From Undaria pinnatifida (taxonomy: Eukaryota > Sar > Phaeophyceae > Laminariales > Alariaceae): DNA of 64,000 bases. A model generated the notes under the pieces. That model made no database searches and was not told the origin of the DNA. It saw nothing but the letters and a program-made list of their open reading frames with translations. Shown in pieces: positions 12,178 through 24,159 of this stretch. Where the stretch lies: assembly GCA_012845835.1 (NCBI GenBank), contig JABAKD010000017.1, positions 5,964,651-6,028,650 on the forward strand. Reading direction: 5' to 3'. Within the stretch, counting starts at the first letter, position 1. Every line of letters begins with the position of its first letter. The position numbers and the translations under genes are program-made.

Positions 12178-12480
12178 CCGGTCGCCCCGGTGGCGTATCA
12201 GGTTATCCTCGAGCCTGGTATAGGTCAGTTTCGTGAGTTCGAGCCCCGCCGAGTGCATACTCGTATAAATTCGTTGGGACTTTTTCTTGTGCACGAATTG
12301 ACTTGCGGAAAGCGCGAGAGCGTGAGTTAGCAACATTCGATGAACAATCGACGAGCAGTGGGATTGCTGAACCCTATGCGCGATAAAAATTGAAGGCAAG
12401 AACCGGGGAGGAGAAGGGATGACACCTGTGACCACGGCTTGTCCAGAAGCTGGAGAGTGAAAGTGTGCTAAGAAAAAAAA
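12178..12480 (+). mobile_element. tRNA-derived SINE, copy 2
   Basis: Same tRNA-like head (A box GGTGGCGTATCAGGTTA, B box GAGTTCGAGCCCCGCC) and body as the copy at 3995, ending in an A-rich/TA tract that runs directly into the G-rich repeat at 12493. Confidence 0.88.
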
Positions 12481-12492
12481 TATATATATATA

Positions 12493-12892
12493 TATTATAA
12501 AAAATGAAAATACACTCCAGCTGTGAGATCGAAGATTTCGTCGAAACTCATCTTTGCAAGCTGTGTGTGATACTCCGATCGCGCGTATTACGAGTTGTGT
12601 GTCCTCCTTAAGGATATAGGTCGGCGACTCCCCTTACAACTACAGTGTAGCTATCAGGGTCAACAGGATGATTTTAGTCAGTCTGTGCGCGGAAACTATA
12701 AAACCCGTTTCTGAGGGGGACAAAATCTGACAGCTGTGAAGGGAAATGTAACCTTTGATCAAGTTAATCTTGTAAGTCGAATAACCGGTGAGGGGGGTGG
12801 GGCGGAGTTTTGAAGGACGTGGGGGCCTGGTTTTGATCAAAAGCGAGCGGGTTTGGAGGAGGGGGGGGGGGGGGGGGGGAAGGGGGCATATA
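12493..12892 (+). repeat. G-rich ~400-bp dispersed repeat, copy 2
   Basis: Almost base-for-base the same as 8711-9111, including the terminal poly-G run at about 12860-12880. The very high identity between copies 3.8 kb apart points to recent movement or gene conversion. Confidence 0.88.
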
Positions 12893-14382
12893 TATATATG
12901 AACGTAAATGTAAATACCGTTTACTCCTCAATAAGAGCATGGAAACGGCCTTAATTATTGCGTCGATGATTGTATATGTCATACTTGTGACAGGCGATTG
13001 TTTTCAATCCATGCAGCATGGTTCCACGAACGTCGAGCTTGTTCGTCCCCTTGTCCACCCCACCCAATATCGGTCTGGTCTCGATTTGGCCTAACTAATC
13101 AAACCACTCTGCCAGCACTGCCTCTCTAGTTTGGGCGTTGAAGGGTGGTCAGAGCCTAAGGAAAGCATGACTGCTTGGGGGGAAGTCGCGTTCCCCTGTA
13201 CCTGTACCGCCTTTTTTCGCATGCTGTTCCAAGACTCCATGCAAGGATCTACGCCAGCTCCGCGCAGGGAAAGGCTGCACCTCCACAGCAGTAGTACTCC
13301 TACGCCCTGGTACGATGTACCTGGTATGACATTCGACCTGTCTTAGTACTCTTAAGATTAATCAAATCGGCAATGCTAAACACCCAAGTGGTGTATGTGA
13401 TAAGGGCACCACCGGTGGTGTATTTTATACATAAACCAACATTGCGTCGCGCATTCACCACACATGTCTTGCAGGGCATATAACAATTTAGTCCATTAGC
13501 AAGACCGTGCTGGTATAAGCCAGGGCGATCATGGAAGCCATCGTGGAAATGAAAAGGGCAAGTACTGCAGTGGATATAATACGTGCGTGTCGCCATGTAC
13601 GCCAGTACGCTAGTCGTGGTGTATCTCAGCTTATGTAAGGACCTCTGCGTAGTTGCCGCACGCATCTCGTGCGCGCACCGTGCTCGGCGGGCAGTGTTGG
13701 CGTGGTCTATTAGTAGGACTGTCGTGGAAGCTAACTTCGAACAAAAACGGGCTACTACTCCAAGAGACGTGTGCTTATTATTACACGTGCACAGGTGAAG
13801 TGTGTTGCAGTTGTACCGGTGGTGTATCGAGCCTTACATACACCACCGCAATCCATTCGACGCAAACGGCTCGGCCGGGCACATAACTAGCAGGGGCGTG
13901 TTTGCATGGACCAGGGGTAACATTTCGAAGTCATAGTGGAGCCAGGCCAGTAGCCCAGGATATGTGTTATTCCCGCGGTCACAGGCGGGGTATGTCGGTT
14001 GGGTCACGTTATACCGGTGGTGAATATATGTACGATGCGCCCTCTATATGAAAATCGTGATAAAAAAAATGAGGTCGATGTCGCTGGATCAAGCCCTGGA
14101 GGTACAATGTTCAATTGACGGGTGCGTCCTCGTCCAAACCCTTGCTGAGCGGGGCAATCATGACGTGAAAAACCTAGCACGCCCCCCCCCGGAAGGGAAA
14201 GGCAAGAACGAAGGACTCGAAAGGCCGACCAATCGGGGGTGGCAGTGACGGGAGGCAAAAGACAAGTGGCGTCGGTCCGACTGCCGGTACCAGTGGGGGG
14301 GGGCGGCCGGTATCCTGCTGGCTCCACAGGTAGTACACGTCGATCTAAGAGGTTTAAATGTGTATACGTATATTTGTGCTTT
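12893..14382. other. No gene seen; CCGGTGGTGTAT motif repeated
   Basis: A CCGGTGGTGTAT motif recurs near 13409, 13817 and 14015 in otherwise unassigned sequence. ORFs of 121-153 aa lack motifs and shift frame preference. Confidence 0.45.
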
Positions 14383-14690
14383 TTTTTTCTTTCGATCATA
14401 TCTCTTCGTACATGCACTTTTAGCCCGCGCGCCCCAGGTGTGGACCCATATCAGCAGCGCGGCCACTTTGCGCGAGGTTTGAGCGCGATCCGTGCAGTGT
14501 GTCGCGCGTGGCAAGCGTTTGAAGTTTCGATTTTGTTTTTTTTCGGCGGTGGCGGTTAAGAAAAATTCCCGGGGCTTCGCATATTTTCGTTTTGGTACTG
14601 GTTCTGGTTCTGGTGACAAATCCCCGAAAGAGTTTTTTTCTTTTTTTGCGTACGTAAGTTTTTTTCCCGGTTTCTTCGTGCGGCGTTCAC
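14383..14690 (+). repeat. Dispersed repeat, copy at 14.4 kb
   Basis: Partner of 5856-6105: shared GTGCAGTGTGTCGCGCGTGG core, TTCCCGGGG block and terminal GTACGTAAG. The internal sequence has diverged. Confidence 0.55.
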
Positions 14691-15249
14691 CTTGAAGATG
14701 ACATCTTTAAGCCAAAAGTTGGGGTGCACGCGCCCCCTGCGCGCTACAAAAACAGAGCCCCGAGGCAACACCGACGCAGACAGGTTCGACACGCTACACC
14801 CTCCGCGACAACTTCGACGCAGTCAAAGACCGACCGCAGACCCGCGACAACTTCGACGCCGTCAACGACCGACCGCAGTCAACGACGGACCATGGCCGAA
14901 GCTGCTGGCGAAGTTCCAGGTACACCTCGTGACAACAGAAACATCGCCCCTCTGGCCGAGAACTGTCCTCGGTGCGCTCTCCAGCTCATCCTGCTGGAAA
15001 GCAACCCCCCGAACCGGGCCGACTACCTGGGCTGTTAAGGCTACCCGGATAGTTGTGCATGGACAGGATTGAAGCTAAGCTGGGCCACGGCTTGCAGCTT
15101 TTGCTGCGAGGTGCTGCCGGAACATACGATCTGATGGGCGCGAAAGCTCGAGGGTGAGTTCTATTAAGATAGCTGTTTGCAACCTCATATTTCCTTCGTT
15201 TTTGTGCTCGTGTTCCTACATTATTTGCTGTGCTCTGTATGCGCTTCAG

Positions 15250-16075
15250 CCATTAACGCTGCGGTGTGTTTCTGTAACTCGTGCCTGTGCGTGCGTGTGC
15301 GTGCGTCCATATCTAGCCCATGGACTGTCATGTCGATATGCTGTCGCTGTGTCGTGTCGTCATGCTGACGCTGTGTCGTGTGGTCATGTTGTCTGTCGTA
15401 TTCTCATGGCACCGTTTTTTGCACTCTTTTTTTCAGTAAATGTAAGGATCGTACAACATTGCAAATAACTAAGAAAACGATCCTTATTTTTCGGTAGGTC
15501 AACGCTGCGGCGTGCTGCTGTAAGACAAGCGTGCATGGTCGTGCGTGTATTCCTAGCCGAGAGACTACAGCATGTCGTGTCGTTATACTGTCATCGTGCC
15601 GTTTCGTCATGCTGACTGTGGTGTGTTCATGGCTGCCTGTCCCATCGTTCGGTGTGGTGCTGTTTGGTGTGGGCGTGGGGAAATAATTTTTCTCCTCGAC
15701 TTTTTGTACTCTTTTTTACAGTAAAATGTATGGATCGTACGACATGGCAAATCAGTACGAAAACGGTCCGTATATTTTCGGTCGATCGATCGTGAAGTTT
15801 TTGTTCGATTTTCGCACAGAAGTAGGTCGATAGATCGTGAAGTTTGCGGCGTGCTTCTGTAACACATGCGTGCATGGCCGTGCGTGTATATCTAGCCGAG
15901 AGACTATTTCGTGTCATTGTTATATCGCTGTGTCGTTTCGTCATGCTGACTGCCGTGTGTTCATGGCTGCCTGTCGCATCGTTTCGTGTGGCGCTGTTTT
16001 GTTCGGGAGTAGTGTTGTCCCAACGATTTCTTCTCATGTATCTTCTGCTGCTTTTTTTCTGACGCTTTCCCGGAT
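15250..16075 (+). repeat. Three-copy intronic tandem repeat with hairpins
   Basis: Units starting near 15260, 15509 and 15847 share GCTGCGGTGTG, a CGTGCGTGTATATCTAGCC motif, GTGTCGTTTCGTCATGCTGA and a TTTTTTTCAGTAAA end. Two copies carry inverted AAGGATCGT/ACGATCCTT arms (15440-15485, 15730-15775). The TTTTTTCAG ends resemble splice acceptors. Confidence 0.7.
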
Positions 16076-16086
16076 GTGTTTCGCAG

Positions 16087-16205
16087 GTAAATTCTCCTCC
16101 ACCGGAAAGGCTCTTTACGCGAACTTTCACCTCCACGAGACTGAATGTGTCACCAAGACCGAAGACGACACACCGGTCAACGCCAGGAAGCCCTCCTCCA
16201 CCGAC
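16087..16205 (+). CDS. Internal exon of the unrecognised gene
   Basis: Acceptor TTTCGCAG at 16086 and donor GAC|GTGAGT at 16205; phase-1 start, phase-0 end. It encodes about 39 residues including FSSTGKALYANFHLHE. Third codon positions are mostly C or G, unlike the flanking minisatellites. Confidence 0.5.
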
Positions 16206-16284
16206 GTGAGTTGGGGTGCTCTCCCTGTAGTGTTATCCAGTATCATGTATTATCGTATTATCTTTCTGATTCGTTTATGATATT

Positions 16285-17180
16285 TTTTTCAATATTTGTC
16301 CAATATTTTTCCGATATTTTTTCCGATATTTTCTTCCGATATTTGTCCAAGAATTTCCCGATGATGTTTTCAATCTTTTTTCCAGCAAATACCCTATCGT
16401 ACAAAAGTCCCATCTTACTACAAGCCCAGCACAGCACAGCACATATTTTTAACAGTCAAAGCACACGTAGCGCGACATGCATATTTCCGATATTATCGCC
16501 GATAGTTGGCGAATATTTTTCTGAAACTGTTTATCCGTTTTTCCGATGTTTGTCCCATAATTTCCCGATATTGTTTTCGATATTGTTTTCGATATTGTTT
16601 TCGATATTGTTTTCAGTATATTTGCCATCTTCGTACGAAAGTCCCGTATTACCACAAGCATCGCGCAGCACAGCCCTCTAAACAGCAATCAAAGCACACG
16701 ACAAGTAGGGGGTACTGCTCGACAAGCGCATGCCGATGTTAGTTGGCTTTCGCTTAGTATAATCGTCGAACGTAGGGAGTGCTGCTCGACAAGCGCATGC
16801 CGATATCAGTTGGCTTTCGCTTAGTATAGTCGTCGAATATTTCCCCGATATTTGTTTCGATATTTGTCCGATATTTTTCCGATAACTGTTTCCGATATTT
16901 TCCCCGATATCTGGCGGATTTTTTTGCCGATATTGTTCCTGATATTTTTTCCGGTATTTGGCCAATAATTTCCCGATATTGTTTTCGATATTGTTTCAGC
17001 AAATTCCCTATTGTAGGGAAGTCCCGCTTCACCACAAGTCCCGTTTGACCACAAGCATAGCACAGCACAGCGCTACCCGCACACAAACAATCATCCCGTA
17101 GATTTTTTTTCGATACTTTTCCGATATTGCCTTGTTTGTCAATAATTTGGTTGTATTAATTTGTTTTTCCCCGATATAAC
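16285..17180. repeat. Intronic 12-bp minisatellite (TTTTCGATATTG-like)
   Basis: Degenerate TTTTCCGATATT/TTTTCGATATTG units fill most of the interval, interrupted by a ~70-bp tandem pair at 16705-16840 (GACAAGCGCATGCCGATRTY, TTGGCTTTCGCTTAGTATA). It lies between the coding-like exons at 16087 and 17451. Confidence 0.8.
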
Positions 17181-17450
17181 ATCAATGCACACGTTATCTC
17201 TCCGATAGAACATCAATGCCCACGTTGTAGGTGCTGCGCGACAACGACTTTCCCTGCTCAAATCGCACACAAAACACGCAACTTTTAGAGCAACAGCAGT
17301 AGCAGCAGCAACAGCATGTTGTTTTCGTTTGTATGATATTTGTGGATATTTTACAATTAATTTTCGCGCAAGTATATTTCAACCTGATTTCTAAAACCCG
17401 CTTCGCCTCCGCTGCCCTCCCTTCTCTATTATTGTTGCAACGCGTTACAG

Positions 17451-17654
17451 ATTGGCAAAATGTGTCAGGATTGCCTCCGTGACGAGGACAAGGCCTTCAT
17501 CTCCGAAGGCGACCACCTCGTGGCTTCGTGCATCAAGCCGTGGCACGTCGGCTGCCCTGAAGCGCCGCCGCCAAATGGTGGAGGAGATCACGACGGAAGC
17601 CGACGTGCGTGCGACGGCAAACAGCGCCCAGAGATCTCGCAACATCGCCGCTAG
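17451..17654 (+). CDS. Terminal exon (frame uncertain) of the unrecognised gene
   Basis: Acceptor GCGTTACAG at 17450. In phase with the exon at 16087 it encodes a Cys/His-bearing stretch (KMCQDCLRDEDKAF, then CIKPWHVGCPEA) before a stop at 17652. Coding-like composition continues in the +1 frame to 17723, suggesting a one-base indel or sequencing error. Confidence 0.45.
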   Translation: MGKMCQDCLRDEDKAFISEGDHLVASCIKPWHVGCPEAPPPNGGGDHDGSRRACDGKQRPEISQHRR

Positions 17655-17761
17655 CCGGAACTCCACCCCTTCCAAGCGTGCCCGCGAGAGCCTCGCCAGG
17701 GGCGAACAACTAGACCTTTCTTAGGCTCACCATATCGAACACTGAACTTGAACGTAGAAGA

Positions 17762-20700
17762 TTGAGCGTTGCGCAAGCGAGCACGCGAAAAGCAAGCGAG
17801 TACGCGAGAAGAATATCTCTACAGAGAATAGAAATAAATTGCCAAGCCAGACGAGTGACTCTTCAGGAAACGCGTGGTTACAGAAGGTTTAGTGCAAGAG
17901 ACATATCCCCACAGATAATAGAAAGGCATAGAAAGGAACTTCGGTAAGCCAAACTAGGGAACGCGTGGTTAACGGTTTAATACAAGAGAAAATACAAGAA
18001 GAGAGGTTTCTACGTAATGAGCAGGGTTCCATCGTCACGATCATCGCGTGTTTCACGTTCTCATCGTCTCGGGGTCCTTCCATTTGGAGATTTTTCTGTC
18101 GTCTTGCCCGATCCACAGTGTTCGGTACTTGAACTTGGACAACCCACTCAATACCAAGTGCAAGTTTTGCAATGCCCTGAAATGGAAAGAAGAAAACATG
18201 AACTGTTGCAGCAAAGGCAAGTATGTTGTGCACCCACTCTTTTCTCTTCCTCCAGACATTAAGGATGTGTTTAGCACGCCTAGTTTCCTGAAACGCCAAC
18301 GCTCTTATAATGGCACATTTGCGATGACAGCCCTTGGAGCATCACCTTCGCCCACTTGGACACAACCCTCATACCCTAGCATGCTCAAGCTCCACGGCAA
18401 ACCGTATCACCGTGCAATGGACAATTTCCGTGAACCGTACGGAGGCACCGTAGCTAACAACCAAGCGAGAATGTACATCTATGACCATGAACTTCAAACA
18501 AACGCCAAGCGCCTGAACCTAGATGCAGATACTCTCGCATACTCGAGTAATCGTATCAAACAAGACAACAAGTGGGTCAAACAATACCGTACCCTTCTCC
18601 TTGAAATCGACCAGAGCGAACAGCACAACCTGTGTGCATATCATTCGAGGAGACGGCTCGTGTTACACCAACCGCTCGCACTGAAATTGCAGCTTTATTA
18701 TACAAAGACGATGACCGCACACCTGCCCAAAGGCATGTCTACACATTTCCGCGCAGCGGTCCAACTGGCGAATGTGGCCAGCCTCGGTTCGTGCCTATCG
18801 GGGCCGTTTTATAAGAATCTCTACAATTCCCACTTTTGCACTATTTTGGCGAACCAGGTTGGAGCCCAGGGTAGTATGGTGACAACAGGAAGTCACGCAC
18901 ACTCTCAACCACTACTGGGAAACCAGTTCAGATATTTCAATATTGTCGTCAACGACTCCTGTGCGAGCCCGCTTTCCAAATTCTGTCGACGCTTGCTCAA
19001 GAACATGCCTTCGACTCCTATGCAAGGCAAGATGATTTAGTTCTTTCTTATTGCGATAAGCAACTTCCAAAGAAACGTCTCACAACACTCAACGCTATCA
19101 ACGACGCTGCACCAGAGGCTACCGTTGGAGAACGCCTCCCAGTCAGTTTTCATGGGGCCCCGGCAAACCGCAAAAGAAAGCAATTGGATGCAATGGCCGT
19201 AGTCACACGTATGGGAAAGCCACACTACTTGATGGTAACGTTCACAGCAAACCAGATATAGTAGAAAGCTTACACAAAGGCCAAACAGGAATGGATCGCC
19301 CAGATTTGGTCAACCGTGTTTTCAAAATGAAACTCAGAGATCTCTTTTGGCAGACCTTAAAAACAACCTCTTCGGCAAGATGCATTACGTGCTTTATGTT
19401 ATTGAGTACCAAGGCCGAGGTTGCGTCCATGCCCACATCATCTTAAAATTCGAAGGATCAAGCCCCGAGCAGTTAAAAAAAGTTTACAAATGGATATGGA
19501 CAAACCTTTCAGACCCTCACATTGCAAACCGTGAACTTCGACGAAAAGTCCTCCAGCATATGGTTCATAACAAGTGTGGTACATTCAACCCTTCAGCACC
19601 TTGCATGAAAACAGATTCCAAAACCAAACGAAGATATTGTAAGATGCACTGTCCCCGACCGTTTCGCAGCAGCCTCGCTCCCAACGAAAAGTCTGGCCGA
19701 GCGGAATACCGCCGACTAGACAACGGAGACAACGCCACAATAAAATGCAAGAACGGTGAAAACAAGACCGTGGGAGCGACCATGGACATCCGATGTATAG
19801 TGCCGTACAGCCCGTACTTGATTATGAAGTACGATTGCCATATTTGCGTCGACATGGTAACGGGACGAGCCGTCATTGCGTACCTATACAGGTATGCGTA
19901 TAAGCCGGCCGACTCTACTCTAGCAAAAATAACGTACAACGGCAGCGAAATAGAAGCGTATCGCAGTGTACGCTACATTTCAAGCTCCGAGGCAATGTGG
20001 CATGTTTTTGGATTCAGGTCTCAAGAGCGCGTACCCACCGTTGTTTTTCTATTTGTTCACCTTCAAGGAGAGCAACCAGTTGTGCTCGGCGAAGCAGACT
20101 CTACCGAGATCCAACGATCCGTAGCCGCCGCCTCCGTATCAAACTTGATTAAGTACTTCGGACGCCCTCGCTACCCACGATTTCACGAGTTAACGTACCT
20201 ACAACACTTCAAGCAATACATTGTTCAACCAAAACAACGAACATCAAAGCGAGCTAGTGCGAGCGGTGACGACTCCACCGACGACGAAAACTCAGACGAC
20301 AACGGCACGTCAACGACGTACTGGCGCGATCGCTACCTCAACTTTGTCTATCCCCGGAAAAAGCCAGTGGTAGCTCGCCTTCAGTACATGAGCCCTGGCC
20401 AAGGTGATATATGGTTCCTACGCCTGCTCTTACTTCATGAACCCGCGACCAGCTGGACGCGTATCCGGACAGTCAATGGCCTCCTCCAAGAAACATTTGA
20501 ACATGCAACAAGAGCTATGGGTCTCGTTCATGGCGTTGAAGAGCACACCATATGCCTGCAGGACGCCATTGAGTTTTCAACCGCCAAAGAATTGCGTCAG
20601 CTGTTCACAACGCTTATTTTGCATGGTGCACCTGCAACAGCCCTGTGGAAGATTTTCCAAGACGATCTTGCCGCAGACTTCGCCTCGAATCTTGCACAGG

Positions 20701-22285
20701 CCGCTGCCGTTAACGCTGCCCTAAAGTCCATGGATCTCATGCTTCACAAACATAGTCGAACGACAGATAAATACGGGTTGCCCAAAGTTCACCACGATAA
20801 TACAGAGTTCGACCCCTTGCTCGCAGCCTTCGACCAACAACAAATGCAAGAGTTGTCCAATCAACTTATCCCCCAACTTACCCAAGAACAGAGAACAGTG
20901 TTTGATGCCATCACATCCAGCGTCATACAAGAGGCAGGTGGTGTATACATGATCGATGCTCTCGCCGGCACCGGAAAAACATTCACTGAAATGACTATCG
21001 CTGCATCTCTTAGAGCCCGTGGAACACTCGTCTTGTGCACCGCATCTACTGGCATAGCGGCATTGATCCTTCCTGGTGGTCTCACAGCGCATTCAACTTT
21101 TAAACTTCCCTTCGGTCCAGCCGCTGTTAGTGGTAGCACGTGCAATACCCAAGCAGAGTCTCAAAGAGCTAACGTGTTAAAAAGAGCCGGATTATTAATA
21201 TGGGACGAATGCCCAATGTCAAGCAAATACGCTCCAGAAGCTTTAGATTTAACGCTCAGAGATCTCATGGACAACGACCTCCCTTTCGGTGGCAAAACGA
21301 TTGTTTTCTCAGAAGATTGGCGCCAGTGTTGGCCAATTGTAAAGTTTGGTACTGCTGCAGACGTTGTCGATGAAGCTTTTTTGTCCTCGCATCTCTGGAA
21401 ACATGTACAACGTTTCCGTCTCACAAAGTCAATTAGAGATGGGGGAGACATTCCCTACGCGCAGACTATACTAGCCGTTGGCGAAGGCGACATTGAACCT
21501 ATAACTCTTGCCGATGGATCTACAGTTATACCTCTCATGCACACAACGAAAACCCTGACGGCTCCAAACATACGTGCCAGATCAAGGGTACTACTAACTT
21601 CGAAGACCTCATTCAAGCCGTTTATCCTGATCTTTCGCAAGTAAACCACAACAATTTTCATGACCGTGGCATATTAGCACCCACTAATGACAGCATGGAC
21701 GAAATCAACGAACTCGCTCTAAGCATGTTGCCAGGAGAAGCACAGCACGAGCAGAGTTCAGACCGACTCGTGACCGATGACACAGAAAACATGCCGGAGG
21801 TCGTGTCCGTAGAATACCTAAACACGGCTACTGTACCGGGCACACCTCCACATCATTTGCAACTAGAAATCGGAGCTTTGGTAATGTTCATCAGGAATAT
21901 TTTTTTTTATGGTCGCTTAGTTAACGGTAAAAAAGGAGTCGTACGAGGTCTCTCTGCTACCGTCGTTGATGTGGAAGTTATCGCAGAAGGGTTTCCAATT
22001 GTAAAAATACCCAGAATTTGCTTCGAAGTTCAGATTGGCGCCAAAGGAACTACTTTCCATCGTCATCAATTCCCCCTCCGTTTATGCTACGCCATGACAA
22101 TAAACTTATCGCAAGGACACACACTTAAGAAAGTCGGCCTCGATCTCAGAGATGATGTCGTCACACATGGACAATTGTACGTCGCTCTCAGCCGCACCAC
22201 CTCGCGAGACAACAGCCTCTGTCTCGTCAAAGAACACAGGCTCATAGACAACTTCCCCTACGTTGCCAACGTCGTCTTTCGATAG
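17762..22285 (+). pseudogene. Helitron Rep/PIF1-type helicase, frameshifted
   Basis: Reading left to right: an Arg/Ser-rich leader (17762-17947), the Helitron N-terminal region with CKFCNALKW ... CC (from about 18145), the Rep region and a PIF1-family helicase. The HUH motif is HAH (about 19428-19436, in context GCVHAHIILKF), followed by the CHICVD and AYLYRYAYK block carrying candidate catalytic tyrosines (about 19840-19905). Walker A is LAGTGKT near 20962, Walker B LLIWDECPM near 21190, and the C-terminal helicase block is TINLSQGHTL and HGQLYVALSR (22095-22195). The 765-aa stretch 19347-21644 is open, but frame changes are needed near 18625, 18800, 19255, 19340 and 21585, so the gene is dead. 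The motif usually GGDFRQ reads SEDWRQ. Confidence 0.92.
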
Positions 22286-22446
22286 TTCATTTTGGCTGCA
22301 ACTGGAAGAGCGCGTTGGCAACGTAGGGGACCTTGCATTTGAGTGTTAATCCTTCCGCGCGTAATAATAATGCAAAAATAAATGAAAACGACAGCGAGAG
22401 CAGCAGCGACAACGACAGCGAAATAAGCAGCGATGACGACAACAGC

Positions 22447-22480
<34 letters not shown>

Positions 22481-22977
22481 CAGACAACAACACCGACAAC
22501 AACAACTGGTTCGTTGTTAATGAGGTAGGAGATGGTGCCTGCTTGCTTCGTTGCATGGCTCGCAAAGTGCATGGAGACCCTGACAAACACTTCGTTACCC
22601 GACAGCAAATACTACAACACATCCGTGATCACCTGCATGATCCAATACCCTTATTCGGTATGTCATTCGATCATGTTATTTCAGGCGGAATTCAAAGTGA
22701 ATCTGTCGCTGCCCGTGGACAGCCCGACACACTCTTTGATTCGGTGGGTCACTACCTCAACCTCATGTGCAACGCATATGCCTACGGCACACATGTTGAA
22801 ATTATCGCCGCCACCCATTTGTTCAACATCGACATCAGCGTAACATATTTATGCAGGTACATCCTATCCAAGCTCGCCCCCCCTAACCAAATTCGTGCAA
22901 TGCCCTGTACGATCCCGTCGCGCAGCACTGCAGCACACTCCCCAGTACTGCGGTCGAATGCCAAATTGGTGCAATAA
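18048..22977 (+). mobile_element. Helitron coding core (termini not located)
   Basis: Rep-helicase remnant plus OTU ORF in the same orientation, separated by 47 bp. Helitrons of the Helitron2/Helentron type are known to carry OTU cysteine proteases, which fits. I could not identify a 5' TC end or a 3' CTRR hairpin end, so boundaries are unknown; the inverted G-rich repeat at 24160-25022 may or may not belong to it. Confidence 0.75.
22333..22977 (+). CDS. OTU-like cysteine protease of the Helitron
   Basis: The 214-aa ORF has a low-complexity N terminus (Asp/Ser then poly-Asn from an AAC microsatellite at 22445-22500). An OTU-like domain starts at NEVGDGACLLRCMAR: the GDGAC motif holds the expected catalytic Asp and Cys. 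It continues through YAYGTHVEIIAATHLFNIDI. OTU peptidases remove ubiquitin-like modifiers, and Helitron-borne copies are common. The final His/aromatic motif of OTU domains is not seen before the stop, so the ORF may be 3'-truncated or spliced near 22855 (CAG|GTACAT). No start choice other than ATG 22333 is obvious. Confidence 0.72.
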
Positions 22978-24159
22978 TATCGTGTACGATCCCGTGGTGC
23001 AATATTGCAGTATCTACGGTACCTACGGTTTAATGCCAATCTTAAATGACTCCGAACAACTGTTGTTGTACTACTGTACCAAATATCATTTTACGCAGCA
23101 GGCAGTGTTGTTGATGAACTCGCGCCACTCCCATGCCCACATCCCGGAGGGGAACCTTGTATTCGGTAAGATTATATTCCGGAAAGAAGAACAAGAGGTC
23201 ATCCGGCTTCGATGGCCCGTTGATTGGTTTACTTGTTTGAACGAAACAGTGCTAATGTGTGGGGGTTCAGAGAATCTTGGCGCCAAGAGTAAATAATATG
23301 TCAAACATCCGTGTTACCGATTTGGCGTGAGTCAGAGCCGTTTCCGCTCAATTCTACCGTAACGAATTGACTCCTTGGTCACAAGGCAGGGAGCAAATAC
23401 ACTTGAGTTGTGCATATCATTGGTGGAGCTCGCTCAAATCCTTTCGACTCGTGCATTTAAGGGCAAATAGGCGAATCGTTTGCTTTTCGACCCTTCTGTT
23501 TCCGGTGTTTTTGCCAATGGTATTTCTACGCGCCCATGCAGTACCAGCATGTAGCTGTCGGGGACTGTAGGTGTGTGCTGTCTTCACATTGCATCGGTTA
23601 TTTCAACCCAACGTCATCAGATGCGAGCGGGAAAACAACAAATTGGTGTTGCTTACGTGCATTGTTTGGAATGTGGATTGCGTTGTTTCTCTGATTGGAA
23701 AAATAAATTGTGGAACGCATCAATTCTCCTCCGGTGTTGCTGTGATACCAAGACCGAGCACGACTTTTCATGGGATAAACCGTAGCAACACACGATGCGA
23801 AAGTTCACAGTTCCCCCCACATTCTACCTGACTGCAATCACCTTAATTCGTTCTCAGCCGTACACCTTGCTCGCTCTACAAATGACCATTCTCGCACATA
23901 CGTTTGGTCCTGCACACATTTCTTCGTGTGATACGTCGAAGAAGTGAGTTATAACGACAATGGATATATGGGTATATACATACTGTGTTGTAGTCGCGTC
24001 GATGATCGATTCTGCTTGAAAATCCGATGCAGCCAACGTATCGTTAACGGCAACTATTATTGGTACGGCATTACTAGCTCAAACGCCCCGCCTACTATCA
24101 AAATCCGCCAGATTAATAAACACCTCACGCACTGGATATCACCTCATTATCTTTCTAGA
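22978..24159. other. No intact gene seen; possible OTU tail remnants
   Basis: Short ORFs at 22895-23296 and 23573-24240 have no clear domain. A stretch near 24090-24150 could be a decayed end of the OTU ORF because it returns to the same frame, but this is weak. Confidence 0.35.

Larger units (their letters stand above)
14892..17720 (+). pseudogene. Unrecognised multi-exon coding remnant, probably broken
   Basis: Three stretches have coding-like codon use. Exon-like 1 (to 15153) ends at a good donor (AGG|GTGAGT) but reads in two competing frames: one holds CPRC and LGC-GYPDSC, spaced like a C4 zinc ribbon, and is interrupted by TAA and TGA; the other starts at ATG 15059. Exon 2 (16087-16205) and exon 3 (from 17451) have clean AG/GT borders and join in phase. 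Exon 1 does not join exon 2 without a stop. Within exon 3 the coding signal switches by one base near 17560: the frame from 17451 stops at 17654, while the +1 frame stays open to 17723 and is Arg/Ser/Ala-rich. The protein family is not recognised. It could be a decayed host gene, a Helitron-captured fragment or a gene with assembly errors. Confidence 0.4.

Noticed and set aside
14892-15038. Topoisomerase zinc-ribbon gene
   Set aside because: Only a short Cys pattern supports it and the frame contains stops; not enough to name a family.
22258-22622. Val/Leu-rich minus-strand ORFs opposite the OTU ORF
   Set aside because: Produced by the AAC microsatellite read in reverse.
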